A DNA stretch of 64,000 nt from Diploscapter coronatus. Taxonomy: Eukaryota; Nematoda; Chromadorea; Rhabditida; Rhabditidae. Shown here piece after piece: positions 34,118-45,025 of this stretch. Each line of letters starts with the position of its first letter. The first letter of the stretch is position 1. The translations under genes were made by a program, and so were the position numbers. Location of the stretch: assembly GCA_964036155.1 (NCBI GenBank), contig OZ038422.1, positions 70,579,201 to 70,643,200 of the forward strand, read 5' to 3'. The notes beneath the pieces were generated by a model. It did no database searches. It worked only from the letters and a program-made list of their open reading frames with translations, and was not told the origin of the DNA.

Positions 34118-35654
34118 AAACCATCGTTTATCGTTACAAATATCTTACAATATTGAAATATCAGTGCGCTTATTATTGTCACTCCAAGCATTAGTTATAT
34201 ATAAATTACATCAATTATCCACTTTTGGAAATACCTGGCTTATCGATTTTCTAGATAATAATTGAAAGTTTCAAGATGATTCCATACAGACTACAATTAG
34301 TTTAGTTCAGATTTTCACATAAAATTATAACTCACAAATTTTGTGTAATTGACAATACCGCTCCCTGTATTATGCAAAATAACGTTATCTTGTAGATATT
34401 TCACTAATCAATAAAACTATTCGGCAATTTGCTCACTTGTTACTTTTGTAAGCTTATTTTTGTTTCAACTCTTCTCCAGTCGTAAATTGAACTATTTATT
34501 GAGCTTATTAGATTTTGATATAATTTTTTTAAATCGCTAAAAGAAAAAATGCATGATCAATGCAAATCCTCTCGGATATTAACTATTCCTATTATTTAAG
34601 AGACATTCCACGAATAAACGGAACAACTATCAAAGGGGGTCCAGACAACTGCAAAAGTGTCTCGGATCCGAGCCAAACTTATATGGTGGATACACCCATG
34701 GGCCCTAATCACAAAAATGAGGAGACCAGGCCCCGCCCCCAAAAGTGGACGGGGCTAGGCGAGGGTCAAAGTTGAGAGTTTTGACGATTTGACCGTAAAT
34801 AGAAGGTACAAAGAAAACTTTTGCTATAAAAGGTTTTCGAAAAGTTCTGAATTTTTGAAAATTTGTGCCATTTTCATGGGTCTGACCCATTAAAATCTTC
34901 ATACCACGCGTACCATAATAGGAAATCATATAGTGCCTTTACAAAAGCTACTGCTTTTCAAGATCTATCGATTGGTATGCATATTGTAGGCTTTTTCTCA
35001 AAATTTTTAAATTTCTGATTAAAGATACAAAATTGCGAAGCAAGTATTATGGCGAGTTGATCATAGAGAAATCGTGACTTAAGTCTTCCCTAGGTTTGCA
35101 TGTTCTTAAGAACCCAGTAAAGCGATTGACATCATCATTTCATCTACTTCTGTCGTGTCTGCTCAGTGATCTTCCAAATCTGATCATCATAACACAAGTT
35201 TATGATGTTCAGAACTTCAATTTTTCCCCAATCTAGATCCCGTTCAATTCTACGTCATTCGGACTTGCTAGACTACGATCATAAATATGAAGACAATTTT
35301 AACCCAAAGGCTTTTTGAAAGTGGTCACGACACACCTCCAAAAATCACCTATGTAATCAATGAAGAGAGAAATAGTGCATGAAAAGACAGAAAATACCTA
35401 GTAAATGATCCAAAGATCCACTTGCCAAACTCTTTATCCTCGTCATTCAGTTCTCAATTCTTGTCTTCCATGAATGGTCATTTTTCTTTTCCTTCCTCAC
35501 TTATTTTTAGCTTCAATCTGTATATTCCGAATCTCGATTTGATGTCATTTAAATATGGTTATATTCACTTTTAAATCATTGATTTCAGATTTTCTCATTC
35601 AATCAATAATCTTTTATTATTTCCGTTTTTAAATAATACTATGCTGATTGTTTA
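34118..35654. other. Intergenic with a possible dispersed repeat at 34620-34930
   Basis: Contains the 3' UTR of the SecA-like gene (AATAAA 34410-34415). The part 34620-34930 is unlike its surroundings: locally G/C-rich (CAGGCCCCGCCCCCAAAAGT) with a text-like structure similar to the block at 10.3-11.05 kb. No gene was recognised. GTTTAG at 35650-35655 is a candidate acceptor before the F-box gene. Confidence 0.4.
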
Positions 35655-35669
35655 GGTCTCTTAACAAAG

Positions 35670-38087
35670 ATGTTAGCCAATTTACCAGTCGAACTTATAT
35701 TGTTGATCTGCGAACATCCCGAATTCAAAGACCTGGGACAATTGGCCTGGACTAATAAACGGATGATGCAAATAATCAAAAAATATCTGCCGACAGCGTT
35801 CAGGAGGAAAATTTTATTATTTTGTAAGAAATTATGTTGAAGACTAAGTAAGAGACTTTGAAACGATTTGTAATAATTTAGATTTATATTCAAATAATTA
35901 TAAATATGAAGGAAGAATAGGCTTGTTCAATCCATTTACCTGCTCGGTAGAAGAGATTGCAAAATTCCACAATTGGTATGCGCCACATCAAGTAGCAGCT
36001 ACACAGAATAAAGTAAGCTCTTATGTTCGTTATTTTGAATAATTTCTTAAGCTTCAGATTTTTGCAATTAACGGATATAAATCATTTGAAATATTTGACT
36101 TGAATACTCGACAAATTTCAAGAGGTCTGCTCAACAAATCCATGAATGTTCGATTCAAAGAATTTTACAGGTCCAGATCCTCCTGAATGGCGTACCTATT
36201 CATCTTTGGCTTATTTTAAAGATAAATTATATTATTTGGGTGGATGGAATTCTAAAATATCATGGAAAGATACGAATCGAGTTGATGTAAGAAGATCGAA
36301 TGAAAATCCATGATATAATTAATTCAGATTTTAATAGATGGAAAATGGCAAACAGGACCTGCTCTTCCTCTTTCAATTAGATCTGTTCGAACAATAACAT
36401 GCGATGGAATTTTATACGGTCGCATTATAGAATTTGTATTATTATAATTATGGATATTCAGTTATTGATGGATGCGATAGTAATCAGATATGTCGATTAT
36501 CAGACGATGAACGGGAATGGATTGAAATCGGAGAGATTCTAGAAGAACGAAGATATTTAGGAGTTGCATTGCTAAATGGAAGAATTTACATGACTGGAGG
36601 AGACAGGTCGTTAGTTTTGTATGGTAAATAATGTATCATATATTTAGTGTTGGAAATTTAAAGTCCTGTCTGTGTTTCGACCCCTTAGCTCCAGTTGAGA
36701 GTCGAATTTCTCGAATCGCTGATATGAATTATGCAAGATATTGTCATTCATTTGTTGCTACGAATGAAAAATTGTATACAATCGGAGGGTGAGTTGAGAT
36801 TTTTGCATATCTTTATACGAAATATTTCTTAACTTAGATTTCAAAAAGATTCTATCAAAGGTTCTTGTGACTCAATTGAGGAATACGATCCACAAACGAA
36901 TAAATGGCGTGAAGTCGGAAAAATTAATTCCCATGAAATTTTATTCTATCGTAAGAAATTATGTTGAAAACTAAGTAAGAGACTTTGAAACGATTTGTAA
37001 TAATTTAGATTTATATTCAAATAATTATAAATATGAAGGAAGAATATGCTTGTTCAATTCATCTACCTGCTCAGTTGAAGAGATTGCAAAATTCCACAAT
37101 GGGTATTGGCCATGTCAATTAGCAACTACGCAGAATAAAGTAAGCTCTTATGTTCGTTATTTTGAATAATTCTCAAATTTCAGATTTTTGGAATTAATTC
37201 ATTTAGAAAATCATTTGAAATATACGATTTGGTTACTCGACAAATCTTTCAAGGTCTTATCAACAAACTGATGAATGATCGATTCAGAGTTTTACAGGGC
37301 CAGATCCTCCTGAATGGCGTAATGGTGCATCTGTGGCTTATTTTAAAGACAAATTGTATTATTTGGGTGGAGAGGATCCTAAAGCATGGACGTGGAAAGA
37401 TACGAATCGAGTTGATGTAAGAAGATCGAATGAAAATCCATGAAATAATTTATTCAGGTTTTAATAGACGGGAAATGGCAAACAGGACCTGCTCTTCCTC
37501 TTTCAATTAGATCTGTTCGAACAATAACATGCGATGGAATTTTATACGGTCGCATTATAGCATATTCATTATTGTAATTATGGATATTCAGTTATTGATG
37601 GATGCGATAGTAATCAGATATGTCGATTATCAGACGATGAACGGGAATGGATTGAAATCGGAGAGATTCTAGAAGAACGAAGATATTTAGGAGTTGCGTC
37701 ACTAAATGGAAAAATTTACACAACTGGAGGATGGAAGTCGTTAATTTTGTATGATAAATAATGTATCGTTCTATATTTAGTCGGAATATAGTCAAATCCT
37801 GTTTTTGTTTCGACCCCTCAGCTCCAGCTGACAGTCGAATTTCTCGAATCGCTGATTTAAATTATGAAAGACATCATCATTCGCTCATTGTTGCTAACAA
37901 GAAATTGTATGCAATTGGAGGGTGAGCTGAGATTTTGCATACCTTTATACGAAATATTTGTTAACTTAGAGTTCAAAATTTGGAGAAAAGAAGCGATGGT
38001 TCTTGCTTGCCGATAAACTTTTGTGACGCTATTGAAGAATACGATCCGCAAACGAATAAATGGAGCGAAGTCGGAAAATTAACATAA
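35670..38087 (+). CDS. F-box protein with duplicated kelch region (590 aa)
   Basis: Fifteen exons: 35670-35823, 35882-36012, 36058-36124, 36171-36286, 36328-36418, 36462-36606, 36648-36788, 36838-36950, 37009-37139, 37184-37253, 37298-37416, 37458-37548, 37592-37736, 37781-37921 and 37970-38087 (TAA). Frame holds throughout; introns are mostly 41-58 nt. The first exon encodes an F-box (LPVELILLICEHPEFKDLGQ), expected to bind SKP1 in an SCF ubiquitin ligase. Then come two near-identical kelch units of about 1.13 kb each with the same exon pattern. Typical strands include FKDKLYYLGG, DGILYVIDGC, RRYLGVALLNGRIYMTGG, ATNEKLYTIGG and EEYDPQTNKW. The second unit joins the first through the 36838-36950 exon, which ends like exon 1. 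The kelch propeller(s) should recruit the ubiquitination substrate. AATAAA lies at 38135-38140. Confidence 0.8.
35824..38087 (+). repeat. Tandem 1.13-kb duplication of the kelch-coding region, introns included
   Basis: 35824-36950 and 36951-38087 align along their whole length, including introns (for example GTAAGAAATTATGTTGAA at 35824 and 36951, and the 43-nt introns at 36419 and 37549). Exon lengths match in order: 131/131, 67/70, 116/119, 91/91, 145/145, 141/141. High intron similarity shows the event is recent. Confidence 0.9.
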
Positions 38088-38458
38088 AATAAAACTTGAT
38101 TATAAATCTTCGATTTTATATAGAAATTTTATTCAATAAATGAAATAACAATTTAATTTCGATGCACATGATACAGACAACTGAAAGGAGTTTTGGAATT
38201 ATCGTAACGACACAACGTCGCACCATGAAAAAGCCGCAACGTCAGGCGAAATGGCATAGGATAGTCAAGGGAAGTGAATCTTTTTCGATTCTATTTCGAC
38301 GCACGTTATGATTTTTCATGTTGCGACAAATCTCCAAATTGCCGATGTAAACATAATATAATCATGAAAAGTATATCAATAACAATTTATTCCTTCAAAA
38401 AGGCAAGACAAATTTAATCAGCAATATCAATATTTTTCTCAGTGCTTCTTCAAAAATT

Positions 38459-39108
38459 CTATCGTTTTCCTGTGCTCATGCATAAGTTTCCAGCTCCACA
38501 AGTATAACCAGTCTAAATTCACGTGAATATAAAAAAAAATAATAATTAAAAATTTTTCATACCGGGCAAAGACCACCAACACAAGGTCCCTAAAATAAAA
38601 CTTTAAATTGGAGTTTTTAAAAAAATATTTCTCCTTTGAAACTCTCAACATCCTTTCATAAACTAATTTAGCATTAATTTGAAAAAAGTCGGATAAAGGA
38701 TTGAGTTTCAGTGAGTTAGAATCATAAAACATACTAAGCTTAATTCGTCATTGCAGAGCTAAATTATATTTTATTATAATTATTTCAGGATTTTTATTAC
38801 GTTGCAGGTTTTTGCGCATTGTTGTTTTTTGATTTCGAGCGAATAGAAGGTACTGACACAGAATCCGTTCTTGTTCGAAAACGATTTGATTTTTTACTGA
38901 AGTATTAATTTTGAAAAGTCCTCTTACCCACGCTCCACAACTGAAATATGAGGAAAATATTAATATATATATTGGTATGCAATTTATTCTACCTAGTTGT
39001 TGCATCACTGCACTGACAATTGGCGTATTGAATAATTGCTAAAACTCTAAATAAAAAAAAAGTTCTATGATAAATCTCACCGAAGCAGATCACCAAAATG
39101 TAGAACAT
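38459..39108 (-). CDS. Secreted cysteine-rich CC-domain-like peptide (copy C, 63 aa)
   Basis: Six exons on the minus strand: 39108-39081, 39038-38993, 38940-38928, 38758-38735, 38589-38563 and 38512-38459 (TAG), all in frame. A signal peptide (MFYILVICFAIIQYANCQC) is followed by a short linker with paired cysteines (SCGAWLCNDELSL) and one repeat, GPCVGGLCPTGYTCGAGNLC. The spacing GPC-x4-CPxGYxC-x(4-5)-C is that of the nematode CC domain, whose function is not established; secreted location is inferred from the signal. Exons include a 13-nt micro-exon also present in copy A. A TATA-like box (AATATAAAAGGG, minus strand, 39177-39187) lies about 70 bp upstream. TTTATT at 38386-38391 is the poly(A) signal on the coding strand. 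Confidence 0.75.
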
Positions 39109-39121
39109 TCTAATTTTGAGT

Positions 39122-39420
39122 AGTGAGGAATGAAGCCGAAAAATGGAATGGAAATGTAAATCTCCCGTTCTTCTGACCCTTTTATATTCGGAAAACTAGT
39201 GTTTGAATTAGAATAAAATACCAAAATTCCATTATGTGGGTGGAAATTAATGGAATTCGCTCTTTAAATTATCTCTATTTCATAAGTTCACTTCTCTGAG
39301 CAAGCAAGTTTGGAGCGCATTTGTGCAAATATGAACATCCCAAATTTGACCTTTCGAAAAGAAAGGTTATTTGAAATAAAAAAATTAATATTTTATCGAA
39401 TCCGTTTATTAATGCCACAC
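39122..39420 (-). promoter_or_regulatory. Conserved upstream block of the peptide genes (copy C; its partner is 9070-9365)
   Basis: 39122-39420 and 9070-9365 remain clearly alignable although they are non-coding, including CCAAAATTCCATTATGTG, AATTAATGGAATTCGCTC, CATAAGTTCACTTCTCTG and AGCAAGTTTGGAGCGCAT. Both end just before the peptide ATG and contain the TATA-like box. This is either duplicated DNA that has not yet diverged or a selected promoter. Confidence 0.5.
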
Positions 39421-39799
39421 AATCAGATTCATTAACAAAGGAATTTGGCTCCGTTCACTTTTGCAGAAACCATGCGGGAGGATTGCAAAATACCATTTTT
39501 CCCGTCATTTTTAGGAAAAATTGATTTTTTATGTAAACTTTAGCTAAAATCTGGGAACCCAGGCACTCCACTGCCTCTCCATGGACTGCTTGTGTATGTG
39601 CAGAGGGCGCCGGAGTTCTAGAATGTTACAGAATAGTTTTTTTTTTTTAAAGAGAAAACAATTAATCGACGGAAAATCAAGAAATAGCGGAAATTCTAAA
39701 AAAAATCAAGCAAGCAGCTAGACCACTAACATAGCAATACGGTAATTTTTTTATTAATTTATCAATACATATGCTTTCAATACCTAATCTTTACATGCG

Positions 39800-39910
39800 A
39801 TTACATTTGGATCACAAGATTATGACGTAATCAATGAGGAATTTATGGTGACAAATTTTTATGAATACGATCTGAAAACTAACAAGTGGACTGTTATTGG
39901 AAGAATATAG
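39800..39910 (+). pseudogene. Kelch fragment, tail of a lost paralogue
   Basis: A single frame reads AITFGSQDYDVINEEF and FYEYDLKTNKWTVIGRI followed by TAG at 39908-39910. It resembles the last exon of the F-box/kelch gene (EEYDPQTNKW.EVGK). There is no upstream kelch or F-box sequence. AATAAA follows at 39938-39943, so the original gene end is preserved. Confidence 0.6.
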
Positions 39911-39943
39911 ATGTCTAGTAATATCTGTTCAACGAAATAAACA

Positions 39944-42900
39944 GAATGCTTTTCATTTAAAAAATTGTGCAAATTTGATTATTCACTATTTCAAATAATA
40001 ACCAAAATGAAATTGTGAGTACTTTAATCAGATTATAAATTTCTTAATTAAAATATTTTACCTCCTATAATAAATTGTATCATATTGGAAGAGTTTATGC
40101 AAGATTGGAATCATTCTGAAACATACTCTTGGATTCAATATCGTAATGAGCGAATATTGACTGATATTGAAGGTTCTGATCATTGCTATTCTACAGTCGA
40201 ATTTTGCATGTTCTTCACGATTCATTTGTTCGCGTTCACTGGCTGGATTTACCGCATATATTTTTTCCGCGTTTTTTTTTTAATTAGCCATTGTCTGGTC
40301 GTCTTGTGTCGAAAATCTAACAGTGCTTACCTACTTACCGCTTGGCAAGGCTACTCTTCCCTTTTCGTTCCTGCTTCGGCATTTCTCCTTTTTTACTTTC
40401 ACTTTCACTTCGATTTCCAAGGTTACTGCCAGCCGACTCTGGTAGAAACAGAAACGACTGATTCGACCGTCCCCTTCTCCTCCAGTTCCCGGCCTCTTAC
40501 ATGTACATTTCCCCCCTTTTCAAGTCTTGTTTTGGGTCTTATTGAGATTGGAATCACTAGTATCGGTTGGGAAAATAGAAGGGGAGAGGAAAGGAACAAA
40601 TAAAAAAGAACGTGCAAAAGAGTAGAAAAGTAGAAGGGGCATGTGAATAAATTGTAGACGGCAAGGTAAAGTTGTGAAAAAATCTACGAGTTAAAAGAAA
40701 CGCGCAAAATCACGAGGGATCGCAAATAGGACAGGAATAAGAAGAAGAAGAAGAAGAAAGAAGTCCCATCCTTCCTGCCGGCGCATTATTCAAAACCGGT
40801 CCGAGTCTCGTGTCATCTTCGTCGTCTCATCCGCAAAATAAATCGAACCATACCAAATGAGATGAGAGAATTGCTACTAGTACTTTTGTTCATCTTCAGG
40901 TTTGTTGTTGTCCTGTGATTTTGTGATTTGGTGTTGTTTAGAATTTCTTTCCTTCTTCAATTTATACATATCTCTGCAGGATTCTTCTTTGCTTTTCTCA
41001 GCGAAATTTCAGTTTTTTCTTGTCTTTGTGTCATTGAAAGGAGCCTTCAGATGGGGAAGGCGAGGGAGTGCGCGAAATGGGTCTTTCTTTGACAGACAAG
41101 GGACGAAAGACAGAGAGGGGCGGCCCATTTGGTTGTGCCCTGCCTCATGCCATTCTCCCCATTCCCACTTTCTCTGCCTTCAAACAAAGACCTTGTGGCA
41201 ACCAGTAGGAAAAAAGTGGGGAGAGGGGAAAATGGAAAGAAGGAGACAGTCGTCGACTGACAGAGCTGCGATGAGGGAAACGTGAAATTGCGAACAGGGA
41301 AATGGCATAAAAAGTGAGAGCAGCACGTGAAAACAGGGGAAATCTGCGAGTGATGAGACTGCTTTGGCAGGACCGTTGAATTGCAGCAACAAGAAGAGAT
41401 GGATGGTCGAGTGAAAGGAGAGGGGAAACAAGAGACAAAAACGGAGATGAGAAGGGAAGAGAGGAGTGAGAGTGGCTGCCATAAAACATGCACTCTTACT
41501 TTTTTGCCAAAGCAGGTATTCACACAAGTATTCATACTTTTGCATGTCCAATGTCCACTTTCAGTGTTCCTTTTTCACCCTTCACTACAAGTGAGAATCC
41601 ACAAGCATTCACTCAATCATCCACTTTCACCAATCAACATCACATCATTATCTTACTTTTACCGCATTTACAGACCTGCATAATCGGTTCGCTTCCAACT
41701 TTTCCACACAAATTTGATCGTTGTTCTCGAAGAAATACGAAATATCGAAATTCCACCACATTCCATCAATTTTCCTCTTAACATTATCTATACCCTTCCC
41801 CTTGCCTCTCTTTCTAAACTATCAGCCTCTCTTCTCAGTCTTCTATCAGTCAATTTCGAGTTTTTCGCTCTGCTCGTTTCACATCTAATCAACTCGGTGT
41901 TTCTTTTGATCAGCTGCTTCTTCGTACCAAATGAAATTATAGAAATGGAAAGACAGGAAAGAAAGAACAGAGCAGTCGAGGGGGCATGAAGCTTGAGAGT
42001 CGAAGGGTGGCTGTGATAAGGATAAGGGGACTGATAGCAAAGTAGAGTGACAGAGAGTTGTCTATCTGATAGACACTCAAATTGGAATGACTAGATTTGA
42101 ATGAAAGACTGAATTTAATGGAGTCACATGACATGAAGGATTTGTGAGCGCAGAATGGACGGACCATTGGCCACTTTGTCAATAGTTTTATTTGGATGCA
42201 GTCTGTTTAGTCGCTATTTTAATTCATTATACAAGTTTTAATTTTGCCTACTATTTGATGTGTACAAATTTGACCTAAAACTCAAAGTTGACCTTGGAAG
42301 ATATCTAAAAATACCTTTCATCATAAAATTTTTAATTGAGCAGTAATGATAAATTTTCAGGTCAAGTTTCCACTATTTTGCTAGCAAATTAGTTTATTTT
42401 CGCATTTCAAGTACTTTTTAACAGATTGAGTGTTTTTTCTTGACTAATTTCTCTTACAGGAACGTCCCTTGTTAGCGATATGAGAATTTTGCAAATTTAG
42501 GAAAATTGCGTAACCCAGATAAATATAATTGTGATGAAGTTTTAGGTTAAAATTATAGAAATCGGAAATATTTCAAATAGGTCATTAAAAATGTGCACTT
42601 TTCTGATGCAACTTTTCAGTAAGCTCTTTGGAGTAAGTTATCGAAGAAAAAGTTGTAAAATCACTCTTAATATTGGCGGTATTTATCATTAATCCAGTCA
42701 GTGATTATATTTGCAGTAGAGCGCTGCCGCTTTAACTAACATATCGTCGCTTCCTTACCCCTTTACCTTTTCTTTCATCCTCTTTTTTCATACCGGTCCT
42801 GTTCTGCTCCAGACATTGACATTTCCCGCTTATTTTTCTCTTCTTTCAAGTTTTTCTACAGCCTATCTTCGCGTCTCTGTTATTTTCAGTATTTTTCCGA

Positions 42901-44971
42901 ATTCTAAAAGCTTGTAAACCGTGTTACTGCGAACTCAAATCGATACTCCGTAATGCGATAATGCAATTTGTAGTCTTCATTATTGGCACTCCTAACTCTA
43001 TCGAACACAACTTGCGATGATTTCCGTCGCCTTTCCAAGTGATTTTTGATCTATGAAATTTCAGCGTTTTCTATTCACTTTTTAAAATTCGAGACAAATT
43101 TCGATACTATCAATAGCTGAATTGCTGCACTGACATTCTCTGTCTTCAACAATAAGCATTTGGCATTGTCGAATTGTCATATTGGCGTATTGGCATATAA
43201 TGAGTGTAAACCGACAACTAAATGACTGAATGATTCATTTGTCGATAGTTCTAGTAGTGTCGATTGTAGATTGTAGATGGCGAGTGATGAGATAGTTACA
43301 ATGGCATGGAAGAAGGAAGGAGTGTTCTCGATTCTCGATACAAAGCGCGATGCGTCTATGCAATTAATAAGATCATGAACCCTGCCCTGTCTCGTCCCAG
43401 GGCAGCTTCTCTTTGCCCCCTTCAGCTTCTGCTTATATTACCAGAATCTGTCTTGTCTTTTCAGTCTGTCGTGCCGTATCTTCTTTCATCCCCCTGCTTC
43501 CTTGACTCCCCATTTTCTGTCTCAGTCTTATTTGTTGTGTTTGCTCTCTTCGCTTCTCTCGCAGCCACACGCAACTAACTGCTTTCTTCTCGACACTTTG
43601 ATCCTCACGGAACGCGAGACGAAGGGCAAAGGCAAAGTCGGCTGAAATACGCGAGGCACAGTCAGAAACGCAGAAACGCAAAGTCAAACAAGATTGCCGC
43701 GCACTTTATCGTCTCCTTCGACTGATTCTGTCAACTTTTTCTACGCGAAATTTCAACGCTTCTCACGTGCATTGAATCTCACGTTTTTTTCGGTGATAGA
43801 TCATAAGTCATTTGCATGCCACTAAATATATTAAAAGAAAAAGGGCATAACCCCAATACGAATCCTATATCTAACCCATCCCATCACATAGTTCTTTCAA
43901 GTGATAAATTATAGCTGATAGTCAATAGACTTACCACCGAGCTATCTCGTTTTTTTTTTTGCGCGTCTGTGTTTTAGCTCAGATTCGTCTTCGCTTCCAT
44001 CTCCCACACATTAGGCTCCTCTTTCTTCTCTCTCACTTCTGCTAAAACAACTGTTCAAGGAATTTTCCCATCTTCACATGTGTTTTTTAATGAATGTTTC
44101 TGCATTTCTTTGTCTTTAGCTTTGACTTCTTGCATAGTCGAAATCTGTGACTGAGAATACGGCATTCGCTATTTTTACTCTACAAGGTCATTTGCACCTT
44201 AGCACTGCACTGTTAGTGTTCTGGCTGAAGGCGTTGAAGTGGAAGTCCTGCATCTCAGTCTCACTCAGCCAGCCAGTCAGACTGCTCAGCTGCTCATTTG
44301 TATATTTTCTTCCATTTTAGCATTCCGTTTGCATCTCCAGCTGTGTGCGATGATCATAATACCACGCCCATTGTCAACCCGTTCTGTCTTCCCTTTCTCT
44401 TTCTTTGTCAATCGAGAATGATTCGTTCCTTTCTCGCCTTCCTCTGCTTTCCCTTGCTACCACCCGACTGTTTCTGTCTGTGGTTGCGCCATTTGATCTT
44501 TGCGCACTCAAACACGAGGCCGTTCGATTGGAAACACAAAAAAAGAAAAAATCCGAGTCGCGCAATTGCATGACATCATTTGAAGCAAGCCGTATCAGTT
44601 TCAAAATTGACTCTTTCATTTCATAATTGCATCTAGCAAACGACAAGTCAACTAATCAATCCACATGTCAGATCTACACCAAGTCATGACTTAGTTGTTA
44701 TCTGCTCATTGTCTGATTGTTTGATGTGGTGCAGGCAAGGAAATCGTGTGGGGGCAGCCAGGTTCTTCCTTCGAATTGCCACTTTTTTCCTTCTCTTTCT
44801 TCACTTTCTCGCCTGAGCCTCTCGATTTATCGCGCTCTCTCGCTCAACAGCTGCTACTTCTTCGATGAGCTCACACACACACATTTTCTGTCTCTTCTCA
44901 GCTCTCGCTCGTCTTCTCTCGCGCCGAAAAATTTCTTGATTTGGTTGTCTCTTTATCGATAACTTTTTCAG
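39944..44971. other. Long non-coding stretch upstream of the TIS11-type gene
   Basis: About 5 kb with no splice-consistent coding exon. Blocks of pyrimidine-rich plus strand alternate with purine-rich blocks (about 40560-40780, 41010-41480, 41940-42060). GAA repeats lie at 40741-40758. The many T/S/F/L-rich open frames are products of this composition. 5' untranslated exons or promoters of the gene at 45 kb may be here, but none could be fixed. Confidence 0.4.
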
Positions 44972-45025
44972 ACTTTCCTCGCACAACGACTCCCGTTTAA
45001 CCAACCCCAGTACAAGCCCAGAGCC

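Noticed and set aside
36419..36461. Apparent frameshift and stop in the kelch gene
   Set aside because: Both repeat units have the same 43-nt GT...CAG interval here, and removing it restores the kelch reading LYVIDGC, so it is an intron and not a lesion.
40085..40603. 172-codon open frame, with a start that superficially resembles kelch remnants
   Set aside because: No kelch Gly-Gly or Trp pattern is kept, the later part is low-complexity Phe/Ser, and no splice partner was found.
43380..43406. Perfect 8-bp hairpin CTGCCCTG...CAGGGCAG as a possible RNA or terminator
   Set aside because: It is short, isolated and in a region with CCCTG repeats; no RNA family features follow it.
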